From Desulfuromonadales bacterium (GTDB taxonomy: Bacteria; Desulfobacterota; Desulfuromonadia; Geobacterales; Pseudopelobacteraceae), in the NCBI GenBank assembly GCA_013377095.1, contig JACAAY010000007.1, positions 16,921-80,920 of the forward strand: a stretch of 64,000 nt of DNA. Reading direction: 5' to 3'. The stretch's first letter is position 1. Each line of letters opens with the position of its first letter. Below the pieces are notes generated by a model. It saw only the letters and a list, made by a program, of their open reading frames with translations. It ran no database searches and had not been told where the DNA came from. Position numbers and translations under genes: made by a program. Shown piece after piece: positions 40,817-50,158 of this stretch.

Positions 40817-41929
40817 TCAAAGAACCTTTTCAAGCACTGTTCCGGGGTAGTAGTAGGAAAGGATTTCGGTATAACTGAAACCATTCAAAGCGCGTTGTTT
40901 TGCCCCCCATTGACAGAGGCCCACACCATGACCGTTACCGATACCGCTGAAAACTGCGGCGCCATCAGAAACCCGTACGGAAAAATTCGTACTCTTGATA
41001 ACGCCGTAACCGAGTATCTTACGAAACTGGTCACCAGCCAGGGTAACAGTGCCACGGCCGGACACAACCGAAATATTTTTGAGACGACCGCGATTGTTGC
41101 GGCCACCCGGCCTGATATCAGTTACTCCCGAGACCTTGAAACCGGCGGCGCGCAATCGTTCCTCGATATCCTTCAGTTCCAGTTTCTGTTCCCAGTTGCT
41201 GGATGAGTTGCCAAGGCAATACTCGCAGGTGACGCCCTTGAGATAGGGCAGACGCAGTCCCCACACATTCTCGGACGTTTCGGTTTTCCCCCCGCAGTTG
41301 GAGTGGTAGAAAGCCTGGATGATAGCTCTGTTGTAGGTCAATACTTCCCCGGCTGTCTCGGAAACAGCCCGTTTTGCCCGGCTGTCTTCAATCAGGCAGC
41401 CATCGTAAACCTGATCGAGGACCGATGACTCCAGGTGAAAGGGTGCATTTTTCTTCAGTTCTTTGCGATAGAGGGCATAGGTTCTGGCAATAACCGCCTG
41501 GGCTTTGACAGATTCGATGGGCCATGAAGACGAAACTTCGCAGTTTATCAATCCGACCAGGTACTCTTCCAGCAACAGCTCATTGACGACCAGAATTCCT
41601 CTGTCCCCAAAAGAGATTTCAGACTGCCCGCGATACGGCTTCCCGTTGATAAAAACAGCGCCCGGCGCCGAAAAAGTGAGGCGCCGGTAACCGACGCCAT
41701 CCAACAGAATGCCCTCACCGCCAGGCCTGAGGGTAACGGGAGGGACAACGACCAGGGCATCACCGTTTTCACGTTTCGCCAGCAAACCGACGCCATCGAC
41801 GACAACGGTTGCTGCCTGTTTGACAATGGCTACCCGTATGGTCTGATTGGGAACAGCGTCAGCCGTTCCGGATTCCGTTGTCCAGAGAACAAGGGCAACG
41901 ACCAGTAGAGCCGCTCCTGATATGCGCAT
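40817..41929 (-). CDS. SpoIID/LytB-domain protein
   Basis: The protein of about 370 residues begins with a signal peptide (MRISGAALLVVALVLW). The SpoIID/LytB domain follows, with VNELLLEEYLVGLINCEVSSSWPIESVKAQAVIARTYAL, HSNCGGKTETSENVWG, and GIGNGHGVGLCQWGA at the C-terminus. In sporulating Firmicutes SpoIID is a lytic transglycosylase acting on denuded glycan; Gram-negative homologues are less studied. ATG 41929 is chosen because it begins the signal peptide. It is 22 bases before queA on the same strand. Confidence 0.88.
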   Translation of the reverse strand: MRISGAALLVVALVLWTTESGTADAVPNQTIRVAIVKQAATVVVDGVGLLAKRENGDALVVVPPVTLRPGGEGILLDGVGYRRLTFSAPGAVFINGKPYRGQSEISFGDRGILVVNELLLEEYLVGLINCEVSSSWPIESVKAQAVIARTYALYRKELKKNAPFHLESSVLDQVYDGCLIEDSRAKRAVSETAGEVLTYNRAIIQAFYHSNCGGKTETSENVWGLRLPYLKGVTCEYCLGNSSSNWEQKLELKDIEERLRAAGFKVSGVTDIRPGGRNNRGRLKNISVVSGRGTVTLAGDQFRKILGYGVIKSTNFSVRVSDGAAVFSGIGNGHGVGLCQWGAKQRALNGFSYTEILSYYYPGTVLEKVL

Positions 41930-42179
41930 GAGTAATGACAGCAAAACGTAGTGATACAAACACAGAAGCAGGCTTTCTGTCAATTTTTTTGATGGTCCGG
42001 CAGGGTAGCGCCAAGCCCCGCTCTGTTTGCGCAGCAAGGTAAACCAGCCGGCAAACAGGTGGTGCATGATTTATCCATATCAGTTTTACCGGATTATTGC
42101 TTGGCACCGGTGCGTAGTATTGCTATGCTGCAACAATTGCAGACATTTCAGAACTGTTCCATTCCCTGGTGAAATAAAC

Positions 42180-43142
42180 GTGCCTGCCCTGCTCGACATC
42201 AATGATCTTCATACCTGTTTCAAAACCCAAGACGGTAGTGTTACCGCGGTCAATGGCGTCAGCCTTACCATCAACAGGGGCGCCACCCTGGCTCTGGTGG
42301 GAGAATCGGGGTCGGGCAAATCAATGACCGCCCTCTCCATCATGCGCCTGGTCCCACCCCCCGGCTTTATCCGGTGCGGCGCCATACGCCTGAATGGCAC
42401 TGACCTCCTTACCCTGTCCGATGGGGAGATGCGCGCCATTCGGGGGAGTCGCATCTCGATGGTGTTTCAGGAGCCGATGACGTCGCTCAATCCGGTGCTG
42501 CGCATCGGCGACCAGATCATGGAGCCGCTCTTGCTGCACCGCACCATGACGAAGCGTGATGCTGCCGAAGAAGCCGCACTCCTGCTGCAACGGGTCGGAA
42601 TTCCCGCAGCCGGGGAGCGTCTTCGTGACTACCCCCATCAGCTGAGCGGCGGCATGCGCCAGCGGGTCATGATCGCCATGGCGCTGGCCTGCAGCCCTGA
42701 CCTGCTGATCGCCGATGAACCGACCACCGCGCTGGATGTGACCATCCAGGCCCAGATCCTGGAGTTGATTGACTCCCTCAGGCAAACCACCGAGATGGGG
42801 ATTCTGCTGATTACCCACGACCTGGGCATAGTTGCCGAACGCTCGGACCACACCTGTGTCATGTACGCCGGGCGGATTGTTGAGTCAACCACCAGTGAAG
42901 AATTGCTGGGAAACCCCTGCCACCCCTACACTCGAGCGCTGCTGGCCTCGCTCCCCCAGAACGCCGAACCGGGTAAACCGCTGGTGACTCTTGCCGGGCA
43001 GTCGCCTATCCTGTCGGAAAACCTCCCGGGGTGCGGTTTTTGCGACCGCTGTCCGAGTGCGCTAGCCGAGTGCCGGCTCCAGGTTCCGGAACTACGTGAA
43101 ATAGCGCCCGGCCACCTGCTGCGCTGTTGGAGGAGCCCGTGA
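42180..43142 (+). CDS. Oligopeptide-type ABC transporter ATP-binding protein (DppD/OppD-like)
   Basis: The protein of about 320 residues has Walker [10 protein letters not shown]-loop [11 protein letters not shown], signature LSGGMRQRV and Walker [13 protein letters not shown], plus the C-terminal oligopeptide/dipeptide HPY-type extension with conserved Cys residues (GCGFCDRCP). I take GTG 42180 as start ([10 protein letters not shown]); the frame extends upstream but into the divergent SpoIID gene region. It overlaps the next ATPase gene. No permease or binding-protein genes are nearby, so the pair must work with membrane subunits encoded elsewhere. Confidence 0.9.
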   Translation: MPALLDINDLHTCFKTQDGSVTAVNGVSLTINRGATLALVGESGSGKSMTALSIMRLVPPPGFIRCGAIRLNGTDLLTLSDGEMRAIRGSRISMVFQEPMTSLNPVLRIGDQIMEPLLLHRTMTKRDAAEEAALLLQRVGIPAAGERLRDYPHQLSGGMRQRVMIAMALACSPDLLIADEPTTALDVTIQAQILELIDSLRQTTEMGILLITHDLGIVAERSDHTCVMYAGRIVESTTSEELLGNPCHPYTRALLASLPQNAEPGKPLVTLAGQSPILSENLPGCGFCDRCPSALAECRLQVPELREIAPGHLLRCWRSP

Positions 43143-44131
43143 TCGCTGACAACGCCATCCTGGGAGGAATGAAACTCCGCAAACAGTTCCGGGTGAAGAG
43201 CGCACCTGCCACACCGGCTGGACTGTTGACGGCGGTGGATGACGTTTCCATTGAGCTTGCCCGTGGTGAAACCCTGGGGATTGCCGGTGAATCGGGTTGC
43301 GGGAAATCGACCCTGGCCAGAATTCTGGCTGGCCTGCTGGAGCCGGACCAGGGCCAGGTTCTTTCCAACGGCACCAAACTCTCGGATATGACCCGTGAGC
43401 AGGCGCGCACCTTTCGACAACAGACCCAGATGATCTTTCAGGACCCCTTCTCCTCACTCAATCCGCGCATGCGGGCCGGAGACATCATCGGTGAACCGCT
43501 GGTCATCGCCAGTCAGGGTACCTCGGCAACGCGACGCTCCACCGTGGAGAGTATCATGGCAACGGTGGGACTGACAGCGCAGCAGTACCATCGTTTTCCC
43601 CACGAGTTTTCCGGAGGACAGCGTCAGCGCATCGGCATTGCCCGCGCCCTGGCCAGTTCACCGGCGGTGATCATTGCCGATGAACCGGTATCGTCACTGG
43701 ACATCTCCATCCAGGCCCAGATCATCAACCTGCTGCAGAGCATGAAGTCAGCCTATAACCTCTCCCTGCTGATCATCTCCCATGATCTGTCCGTTCTGCG
43801 CCATATCTGCGACCGGGTCAGTATCATGTACCTGGGAACCATTGTGGAGAGCGCCCCGGCAGCGGAGCTGTTCACTCAGTGCCTGCACCCCTACACCGAA
43901 GCCCTGCTGGCCGCCATCCCCAGAATACACCGTTCAGGCGCACGTAAGGCCGTCATCCTCAGGGACGACATTCCTTCGCCGCTGGCCATCCCTCCCGGCT
44001 GCCGCTTTCACCCCCGCTGCCGCTATGTCCAGGAGATCTGCCGCACTACCCCTCCACAGCTCGAGCAAAAGCAATCGAAGCACTTTGCCGCCTGCCACTT
44101 CAGTAGCTCGCTATTTGCAGTACAGGAGTAA
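43139..44131 (+). CDS. Oligopeptide-type ABC transporter ATP-binding protein (DppF/OppF-like)
   Basis: The 330-residue partner has Walker A GESGCGKS, MIFQDPFSSLNPRM, signature FSGGQRQRI and Walker B IIADEPVSSLD, then the HPY-type C-terminal region (PGCRFHPRCRY). GTG 43139 overlaps the stop of the previous gene and has GGAGGAG at 43129-43135. DppD and DppF-type ATPases form heterodimers that drive uptake of peptides or nickel-like solutes. Substrate unknown. Confidence 0.9.
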   Translation: MIADNAILGGMKLRKQFRVKSAPATPAGLLTAVDDVSIELARGETLGIAGESGCGKSTLARILAGLLEPDQGQVLSNGTKLSDMTREQARTFRQQTQMIFQDPFSSLNPRMRAGDIIGEPLVIASQGTSATRRSTVESIMATVGLTAQQYHRFPHEFSGGQRQRIGIARALASSPAVIIADEPVSSLDISIQAQIINLLQSMKSAYNLSLLIISHDLSVLRHICDRVSIMYLGTIVESAPAAELFTQCLHPYTEALLAAIPRIHRSGARKAVILRDDIPSPLAIPPGCRFHPRCRYVQEICRTTPPQLEQKQSKHFAACHFSSSLFAVQE

Positions 44132-44135
44132 CGCA

Positions 44136-44945
44136 TCAACGCAGAATGGTGGTCAGCGTCGCCCAGGCCAGCACAGCAACGGTTGCGGCGGCGCAAGCCA
44201 GTGCCAGTACCATGTGCAGCGTGGTCTCGCGTCTGCGCCCCTGATACCCCAGCAACCAGCCAAGCAGTATTCCGCCGACAATACCACCGCCATGCCCCCA
44301 GTTATTTATACCCGGCACAATCAGACCAAATATCAGCAAACTGACCACCCAGCCGCTCACTTCGCGGTACACCGAGTGACCATAGACGCCGCCGCTATCT
44401 TTTCCGTAGAACAGCAGGGAGCCGATCAGGCTGCAGATGCCTGCCGACGCTCCGATGGTGAAGGAGACCCCTGCCAAATAGGAAACCCAGAAGCCGAAGA
44501 CACCTCCAAGCGTGTAGATGGTGAACATCCGGCTGGTACCGTACTCATTTGCCGCCCAGGGCGCTATCTGCCGCAGGGCCATCAGGTTGAAAAGCAGGTG
44601 CAAAATACCGCCATGCAGGTAATTTGCACTCAGCAACGTCCAGATTTTACCGTAATGATCTATGGGAACGGTTCCGGTCGCCCCCAGCAGCAGCAGGCTG
44701 ACATTTCCGGGAGCAAGAAAACCGCCATGACCCATGCGGACACTCACCACCAGGGAAAGTGCGTAATACAGCAGGTTGACCGTGATGATAGCCTTGACGA
44801 CCCAGTCTCCCTCAAGCACCCCGCGTGTCAGGTTGATGAGCTGCCACCAGGGAGCAGAACGCGATGTTCCACAGTGCGAACAGGTTGATTCCTCGCTGCC
44901 GATCAACGTTCTGCAACGCGGACAGAGTATTGGCCGTTGTGCCAT
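44136..44945 (-). CDS. Rhomboid-family intramembrane serine protease with N-terminal zinc ribbon
   Basis: The protein of about 269 residues starts with a zinc-ribbon-like region (C8, C11, C22, C25), followed by six or seven hydrophobic segments. Catalytic Ser lies in GASAGICSLIGS and catalytic His in WGHGGGIVGG; HLLFNLMAL is the usual oxyanion-side motif. Rhomboids cut membrane proteins in the lipid bilayer. ATG 44945 starts just before the zinc ribbon; the frame continues upstream to 45047 without recognisable features. Convergent with the ABC ATPase pair. Confidence 0.9.
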   Translation of the reverse strand: MAQRPILCPRCRTLIGSEESTCSHCGTSRSAPWWQLINLTRGVLEGDWVVKAIITVNLLYYALSLVVSVRMGHGGFLAPGNVSLLLLGATGTVPIDHYGKIWTLLSANYLHGGILHLLFNLMALRQIAPWAANEYGTSRMFTIYTLGGVFGFWVSYLAGVSFTIGASAGICSLIGSLLFYGKDSGGVYGHSVYREVSGWVVSLLIFGLIVPGINNWGHGGGIVGGILLGWLLGYQGRRRETTLHMVLALACAAATVAVLAWATLTTILR

Positions 44946-45100
44946 GCTGAATACCTCATTGTCTGGATTTGAATGTTCGCAGGGGATTGTGCGCGGGCAA
45001 GAAGTGATAACAGAAAGGTGAGTCTGATGATACCCAAGCTGATCCAAACCGGATATCAGTTCACCGGTAACCTACCACGACAGCCTTAAATTGATCGTAA

Positions 45101-46171
45101 TCAGCGAGCCTTTTTTTGTATAAACGTCCGGATACCGTTTTCAAATGTTTCTTCAATTTCGCCCTTGGGGTGATTGGTTACATACCCACGAAAATAAATG
45201 AACAGCATCACGATTATAACAGACAGGATTGTCAGGAACATGAGGTTGTCGACAATGGTTTCCCAGTGGGTTTTAACGTTTCCCCCCCGGTCATTCGGGT
45301 TATCAATACCCTCGCGCAGGGCGAAATGCTCGCGCAGTTGACGGATACGCTTAAGCTGGATGTTTGCAATGTGATTGACAATGGCATCGCGGTCACGTTC
45401 ATCGATGAAGACAAACTTCAAGGCCACATTGTAGCTTTCACGGTCACCTGCAACGGCAAGGTTGCGATTGACGAACACGACCCTGCCGATGGCCTCCACG
45501 ATGCGGCGTGGCGTTGATGGAACCATGATTTCAAGCGGAACGTACTCTTCCTCCTCGAAATGCTGATGTGCGACGATGCGTATTCCACCACCACTGATGC
45601 TGGCTGCAAGAGGGATGATGGTATCCCAGGAGGTATCCAGTTCTTCTGTCTCATCTGCCAGCGGTTTCTGTCTTCGTTCCGGGGGAAGATCGGCGTTTTC
45701 AGCAATAAACGTAACATCCCATAACTGCTGTTTGCGAAGCAACTCTTCATCAAGACGCTTCTGGCGACGGGTTTGCCATTCCTTGTTGAGAACATCAGGG
45801 TTTTGCTCGCGGGAAAGGAAATACTTAATGGGAAGGAAAGCATCGACACGGTAGAATTCACGCAGCTCGTCGGTAACGATCTCACCGATCAGACGAACCA
45901 GAACAAAACTGGCCCGCCCCTCAATGACGATGATGGCGCGACAGCTGTAGGCGGCATCGTCCCTGCCTCCCCGCAAATCGACAATCTGACCGACATGCAG
46001 ACTAACGCCAACCGGCAAATGATCGCGGGAAAGCTGCAGGGTTACCAGATCTTCATCAACTTCGTAGATCACTGCCCAATCGAGAAAAACTTCGGAGTTC
46101 GGCATGGGAATGCCGACACCGATTTTCATCCCGGTAGAGAAATAGCTGGCGTAATTACCCATGTCACTCAT
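45101..46171 (-). CDS. PilZ-domain-like membrane protein
   Basis: The 356-residue protein has an N-terminal beta-rich flagellar-brake/YcgR-like region (about 15-115, VFLDWAVIYEVDEDLVTLQLS). A charged linker follows, then a PilZ-like beta-barrel region (about 190-280). One transmembrane helix at about 308-326 lies near the C-terminus. PilZ proteins bind cyclic di-GMP, but I do not see a full RxxxR/DxSxxG pair: RVDAFLPIKY lies near 110 and SISGGGIRI near 190. The cyclic di-GMP function is thus uncertain. Confidence 0.65.
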   Translation of the reverse strand: MSDMGNYASYFSTGMKIGVGIPMPNSEVFLDWAVIYEVDEDLVTLQLSRDHLPVGVSLHVGQIVDLRGGRDDAAYSCRAIIVIEGRASFVLVRLIGEIVTDELREFYRVDAFLPIKYFLSREQNPDVLNKEWQTRRQKRLDEELLRKQQLWDVTFIAENADLPPERRQKPLADETEELDTSWDTIIPLAASISGGGIRIVAHQHFEEEEYVPLEIMVPSTPRRIVEAIGRVVFVNRNLAVAGDRESYNVALKFVFIDERDRDAIVNHIANIQLKRIRQLREHFALREGIDNPNDRGGNVKTHWETIVDNLMFLTILSVIIVMLFIYFRGYVTNHPKGEIEETFENGIRTFIQKKAR

Positions 46172-46229
46172 GATCTGGGTCCCGTTCAGGAACTATGAAA
46201 AAGTCGAGAGGGCATACAAAAGAGAAAAG

Positions 46230-46421
46230 CTATGCGATCGAGTGATTTAATGCTTCGAGGAGTTCGTCAATACCAACCTTGTGAACACCCGCGCCATGTT
46301 CCAGAGTTTCCAGATCAGCGATTTGACACTCGTAGCAGTCAAGCTTGAACAACTTGAATACGGTGAGGGTTTCGGGGTGTTTTCTAATGACATCTGCGAT
46401 AATCATATCTCTGGTGATCAT
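46230..46421 (-). CDS. DUF1858-family small protein
   Basis: The 63-residue protein has the DUF1858 pattern: MITRDMIIADVIRKHPET, then FKLFKLDCYECQIAD with two cysteines spaced CYEC, and a helical end. These proteins often accompany hybrid-cluster or Fe-S enzymes and may bind a cluster or metal. It lies between the aspartate aminotransferase and PilZ-like genes. AGGGG precedes its ATG. Confidence 0.8.
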   Translation of the reverse strand: MITRDMIIADVIRKHPETLTVFKLFKLDCYECQIADLETLEHGAGVHKVGIDELLEALNHSIA

Positions 46422-46481
46422 GTCTGCACCCCTGTGGAACGGGTTATGGGAATATGTCGTATGTACCTGGCCGGAATGTAC

Positions 46482-47675
46482 CTACTGCAGGTTTTTAATG
46501 GCTTCTTCGATTCGATCCATACCTTCCGCTATGTTTTCCATGCTGACAGCATAGGACAATCTTGCATATTTGTCACCGCCAAAGGCAACGCCCGGCACCA
46601 GCGCAACACGCACTTCCTCCAGCAGATAATCGGCAAACTCGGTTGAGTTGCTGATGACTTTGCCGTTGAAGCTTTTACCATAAACGGAGGAAAAGTTGGG
46701 GAAGACATAGAAGGCGCCCGTGGAAGTAAAACAGGTGACCCCTGGCATGGCATTCAAGCGACTGACAATATAGGCGCGACGTTTTTCAAACTCTTTCACC
46801 ATATCGGCCACCGGTTCCTGCGATCCGCTAATTGCCTCCACTGCAGCTTTCTGGGCGACGGAACTGGCACTTGAAGTGGACTGGGACTGCATTTTGGTAA
46901 TGGCGGCGATCAGCTCTTTATCGGCGCAGACATACCCGATTCGCCAGCCGGTCATGGCATAGGTTTTTGAAACCCCGTTGACAACGGCAACCCGCGGTTT
47001 CAGCTCTGGCAGTACCTGGGCTATATTTTTGAACACCAGGCCGTCATATATCAACCGCTCGTAGATATCGTCGGAAATAATCATGAAATCATATTTGAGG
47101 CAGACCTGGCCTATGGCCCGCAACTCTTCCACGGTGTAGCTGGTGCCGGTGGGGTTGCAGGGGGAATTGAGAATCAGGGCCTTGGTCCTGGGAGTAATGG
47201 CCTTTTCCAGCTGTTCCGGTGTGATTTTAAAGACGGACTTTTCATCGGTTTCAATAAATACCGGAGTTCCTCCCGCCAAAACCACTTGGTCGGGATAGGA
47301 GACCCAGTACGGCGCCGGAATGATAACCTCATCGCCTGCCTGAATCAAGGCCTGGGAAATATTGTAGAGACTGTGTTTTGCGCCGCAGGAAACGCAGACC
47401 TCTTCACGGGTGTACTCCAAGCCGTGGTCGCGTTTCATCTTGGCGATGATGGCGTCTTTCAGGTCCTCAGAGCCACCCACCGGCATGTAGCGCGTGAAGC
47501 CGGCATCTATGGCGTTTTTGGCCGCTTCCCTGATGGCCACCGGGGTATCAAAATCGGGCTCACCTGCACCGAATCCAATGACATCAACTCCCTGAGCCCG
47601 GAGAGCCTTTGCCTTTGCATCAATAGCCAGCGTGGGAGAGGGTTTTATTCTGTTCACACGATCTGCGAGTTTCAT
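46482..47675 (-). CDS. Aspartate/aromatic aminotransferase, class I
   Basis: The 397-residue PLP enzyme belongs to aminotransferase fold type I, class Ib: GFGAGEPDFDTP near 36-47, NSPCNPTGTSYT near 170, and the PLP lysine in NGVSKTYAMTGWRIGY. It most likely interconverts aspartate and oxaloacetate; class Ib members may also accept prephenate. It precedes the DUF1858 gene and follows coaD on the same strand. Confidence 0.92.
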   Translation of the reverse strand: MKLADRVNRIKPSPTLAIDAKAKALRAQGVDVIGFGAGEPDFDTPVAIREAAKNAIDAGFTRYMPVGGSEDLKDAIIAKMKRDHGLEYTREEVCVSCGAKHSLYNISQALIQAGDEVIIPAPYWVSYPDQVVLAGGTPVFIETDEKSVFKITPEQLEKAITPRTKALILNSPCNPTGTSYTVEELRAIGQVCLKYDFMIISDDIYERLIYDGLVFKNIAQVLPELKPRVAVVNGVSKTYAMTGWRIGYVCADKELIAAITKMQSQSTSSASSVAQKAAVEAISGSQEPVADMVKEFEKRRAYIVSRLNAMPGVTCFTSTGAFYVFPNFSSVYGKSFNGKVISNSTEFADYLLEEVRVALVPGVAFGGDKYARLSYAVSMENIAEGMDRIEEAIKNLQ

Positions 47676-47754
47676 GTAATTCCCTTCATTATTTCTTTAA
47701 GCGCACGGTTTTCAATTGGGTATTCAAAACTTGTTAAAACAATAATTACAACGA

Positions 47755-48240
47755 CTATCCGTCCAGCCCGCACTTCACTCTGAGAGCTGCCTTTACTTCG
47801 GGAGGAACAAATCCATCGATATTGCCGTTCAACCTGCAAACCTCCTTGACGATGGAGGAGGAAAGATATCCGTACTGGAGGGATGTCATCATGAAAAGAG
47901 TTTCAATATCATGACCAAGGCTGCTGTTCATTTGGGCGATCTGGAATTCATATTCAAAGTCCGATATGGCGCGCAAACCGCGGATGATGACGTCAGCCTT
48001 TTGCTGAATTACGTAATCTATCAGAAGACCCTTGAAAGTGTCAACCCTGACACGGCTCACATCCACAACCTGTCTGATCAGATCAATGCGCTCTTCAATA
48101 CTGAACAGCGATACTTTCTGTGAATTGCAGGCAACGGCAATAACAATCTCATCAAAAACCTTCAGGCCACGGTTAAGTATATCCAGGTGGCCATAGGTAA
48201 TCGGATCGAACGAGCCGGGATAAACAGCAATTTTTTTCAT
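47755..48240 (-). CDS. coaD: Phosphopantetheine adenylyltransferase
   Basis: CoaD adenylates 4'-phosphopantetheine in CoA synthesis. The 161-residue protein has YPGSFDPITYGHLDILNRG with the nucleotidyltransferase xxGH motif near the N-terminus and the ISSTxV-equivalent SSSIVKEV near the C-terminus. It overlaps the rsmD stop by one base, the usual rsmD-coaD pairing. Confidence 0.96.
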   Translation of the reverse strand: MKKIAVYPGSFDPITYGHLDILNRGLKVFDEIVIAVACNSQKVSLFSIEERIDLIRQVVDVSRVRVDTFKGLLIDYVIQQKADVIIRGLRAISDFEYEFQIAQMNSSLGHDIETLFMMTSLQYGYLSSSIVKEVCRLNGNIDGFVPPEVKAALRVKCGLDG

Positions 48241-48800
48241 TATTCCCCCAGGATATACATTTCCAGGGCCGTATCTCCATACATTCGGCGGTCGGCCTTG
48301 ATAAAATTCCCCATCTTTTCCGGTAAAACATTTCGGATCGCGCTTTCTGCAATAAAAAGCCCCCCTGGACAGAGGAGTTCCAATGTTGACAGCATATCTA
48401 ACACCGTTGTATAGAGTTCCGAAGCATAGGGTGGATCAAAAAAAATGATGGAGAAGCATCTGCCACGAGCGGCCAACAGGGGCAACGCCTTCAGCAGGTC
48501 CATTTCCAGCACTGTGGCGCGTGCGGTGCAATGTGTGGCGTGCAGGTTTTGCTTGAGACATTTCAACGCCTCGCGATTATTCTCAATAAAACAGCAGGAT
48601 GACGCGCCACGGCTCAGCGCCTCGATACCGAGCCCACCGGTACCGGCACATATATCCATCACATGAGTGCCATCCAGTTCATAGCGACTCTGGATGATAC
48701 TAAACAACGCCTCCCTGACACGATCTGCGGTTGGTCGAGTATCCATGCCACGTGGCGCAACCAGTTTGGTGCCGCGCGCACTTCCTGCTATGACGCGCAT
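48240..48800 (-). CDS. rsmD: 16S rRNA (guanine-N2)-methyltransferase RsmD
   Basis: RsmD makes m2G966 in 16S rRNA. The 186-residue protein has the SAM loop VMDICAGTGGLGIEALSRGA near 46-65 and the catalytic FFDPPY near 125. It starts MRVIAGSARGTKLVAPRG, as the family does. coaD overlaps its stop. Confidence 0.95.
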   Translation of the reverse strand: MRVIAGSARGTKLVAPRGMDTRPTADRVREALFSIIQSRYELDGTHVMDICAGTGGLGIEALSRGASSCCFIENNREALKCLKQNLHATHCTARATVLEMDLLKALPLLAARGRCFSIIFFDPPYASELYTTVLDMLSTLELLCPGGLFIAESAIRNVLPEKMGNFIKADRRMYGDTALEMYILGE

Positions 48801-48976
48801 AAACTCTCCGACTCATTGGTTTTAATCTGTAAAAATACCCCATAGAAGTCATTGCGTCAAGCCGGAAGACGCGCCAACGGAACAATCACACATTCACACC
48901 AAATGTATGTTGAAAATAGCTGCCGCTACAGTACAATGGCGCAAATACATTCCCGAAGGTTGCGTGGAGACACACG

Positions 48977-49936
48977 ATGAAGAAGTACATCAAGGTTAAA
49001 CCAAAAACTTGTTTTCTTCGGGAAGTCGTTTTCATAATTCTGTTGATGGCAACATCATCCGGTTCTCTCCACGCAGCTGAGTGGCAAAAACTGACCCAAA
49101 CGGCCCATCACAAGGTTTCAATCGAGATGGAATCAATGCAACAAAACGCAAGTGGATACATGATGGCTCTGTTACAGTTTACCCCCCGCGGAGAACTGCA
49201 ACGCCGGACAGCAGCAAGCAAATATGGCTATAAAGAGTACCTCCTGCATCAGGAAAAGTATGAAATAGACTGTGTTGAAAAAAGCGCCCGACTGGAATTT
49301 CTTGATATTCTGGGATGGGAAGGAAAAAGATTGGTCCGGATGCCGGGAAGTAACCGGAAGGAGGCCATCATCCCCGGCTCGGTTCTGGACAGAGTTGCCA
49401 CACTGGTGTGCCCCGAAGAGGAAAAAAACACCGATGAAGATGAAACATCCGACCTCCCCGAAGACACAAAATCAGATGAATCGGGTTCGGATGTGCTGCT
49501 TTCCCTGGAACTGCGCCAGCGAATAGATGATGCACAGGTGCGTACAGTTACCGAACCTGGCAATTTCAATGCATGGGTTGAGCTGGGAAATGCCTGGTAT
49601 GACGCGGACATGCCAAAACAGGCTATTGAGGCCTACAACCGGGCCCTGGAATTCAATCCGAACGACTCTGACGTTCTGAACGACCAAGGAGCCATGTATC
49701 GTCAGTCCGGAGATACCCGGCGAGCTTTGGCGAATTTTGAAAAAGCACTTGCCATCGATCCCGGAAACCTGGAAAGTCTATACAACATGGGATACATATA
49801 TGCCTTCGACCTGAAGCGGACCGATCGCGCACTGGAAATATGGCAACGCTACCTGACGCTCGACAAATCCAGTGAAACTGCAGAGCAGGTGCGCTCATTC
49901 ATCAAACAGCATGGAAAAACGGCGGAAAAACGGTGA
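48977..49936 (+). CDS. Secreted or periplasmic TPR protein
   Basis: The 319-residue protein has a signal peptide (basic start, hydrophobic 17-29, ending LHAA). A beta-rich N-terminal domain follows (about 33-150, resembling surface-adhesin E-type domains), then an acidic Glu/Asp/Ser linker at about 150-175 and three TPR repeats (about 195-310). The TPR half closely parallels the protein at 35045-35623: shared GNAWYD/GNDYFD, DVLNDQGAMYRQ/DVLTDQGIMFRK, and LYNMGYIYAFDL/LYNIGVVFAVDL. It is the last gene before tRNA-Arg and the accessory region. Confidence 0.78.
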   Translation: MKKYIKVKPKTCFLREVVFIILLMATSSGSLHAAEWQKLTQTAHHKVSIEMESMQQNASGYMMALLQFTPRGELQRRTAASKYGYKEYLLHQEKYEIDCVEKSARLEFLDILGWEGKRLVRMPGSNRKEAIIPGSVLDRVATLVCPEEEKNTDEDETSDLPEDTKSDESGSDVLLSLELRQRIDDAQVRTVTEPGNFNAWVELGNAWYDADMPKQAIEAYNRALEFNPNDSDVLNDQGAMYRQSGDTRRALANFEKALAIDPGNLESLYNMGYIYAFDLKRTDRALEIWQRYLTLDKSSETAEQVRSFIKQHGKTAEKR

Positions 49937-50036
49937 CAACAAGAAACGCTACCCATTTGAATCGGGCTGTGATAATTTGATTCACAGTTCAAAAAGGACT
50001 ATTTATAATTCAGACTAACTGAATCTGATGTTTTAT

Positions 50037-50113
50037 GCGCCCGTAGTTCAGCTGGATAGAGCACCAGGCTTCGAACCTGGGTGTCGGGAGTTCGAATCTC
50101 TCCGGGCGCGCCA
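50037..50113 (+). tRNA. tRNA-Arg (anticodon TCG)
   Basis: The 77-base cloverleaf has a 7-bp acceptor stem (GCGCCCG with CGGGCGC), a D arm, an anticodon stem CCAGG/CCTGG with loop CTTCGAA (anticodon TCG), a T arm (GTTCGAATC) and encoded CCA at 50111-50113. It reads codon CGA and probably others of the CGN box. tRNA 3' ends are frequent integration sites, and the region to its right is unlike the region to its left. Confidence 0.96.
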
Positions 50114-50121
50114 ATAAAATC

Positions 50122-50158
50122 AAGGACTTAACCAAAACCGGTTAGGTCCTTTTTCTTT
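50122..50158 (+). terminator. Intrinsic terminator after tRNA-Arg
   Basis: AAGGACTTAACC (50122-50133) pairs with GGTTAGGTCCTT (50140-50151) around a 6-base loop with one mismatch, followed by TTTTCTTTT. It ends the tRNA transcript. Confidence 0.85.
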
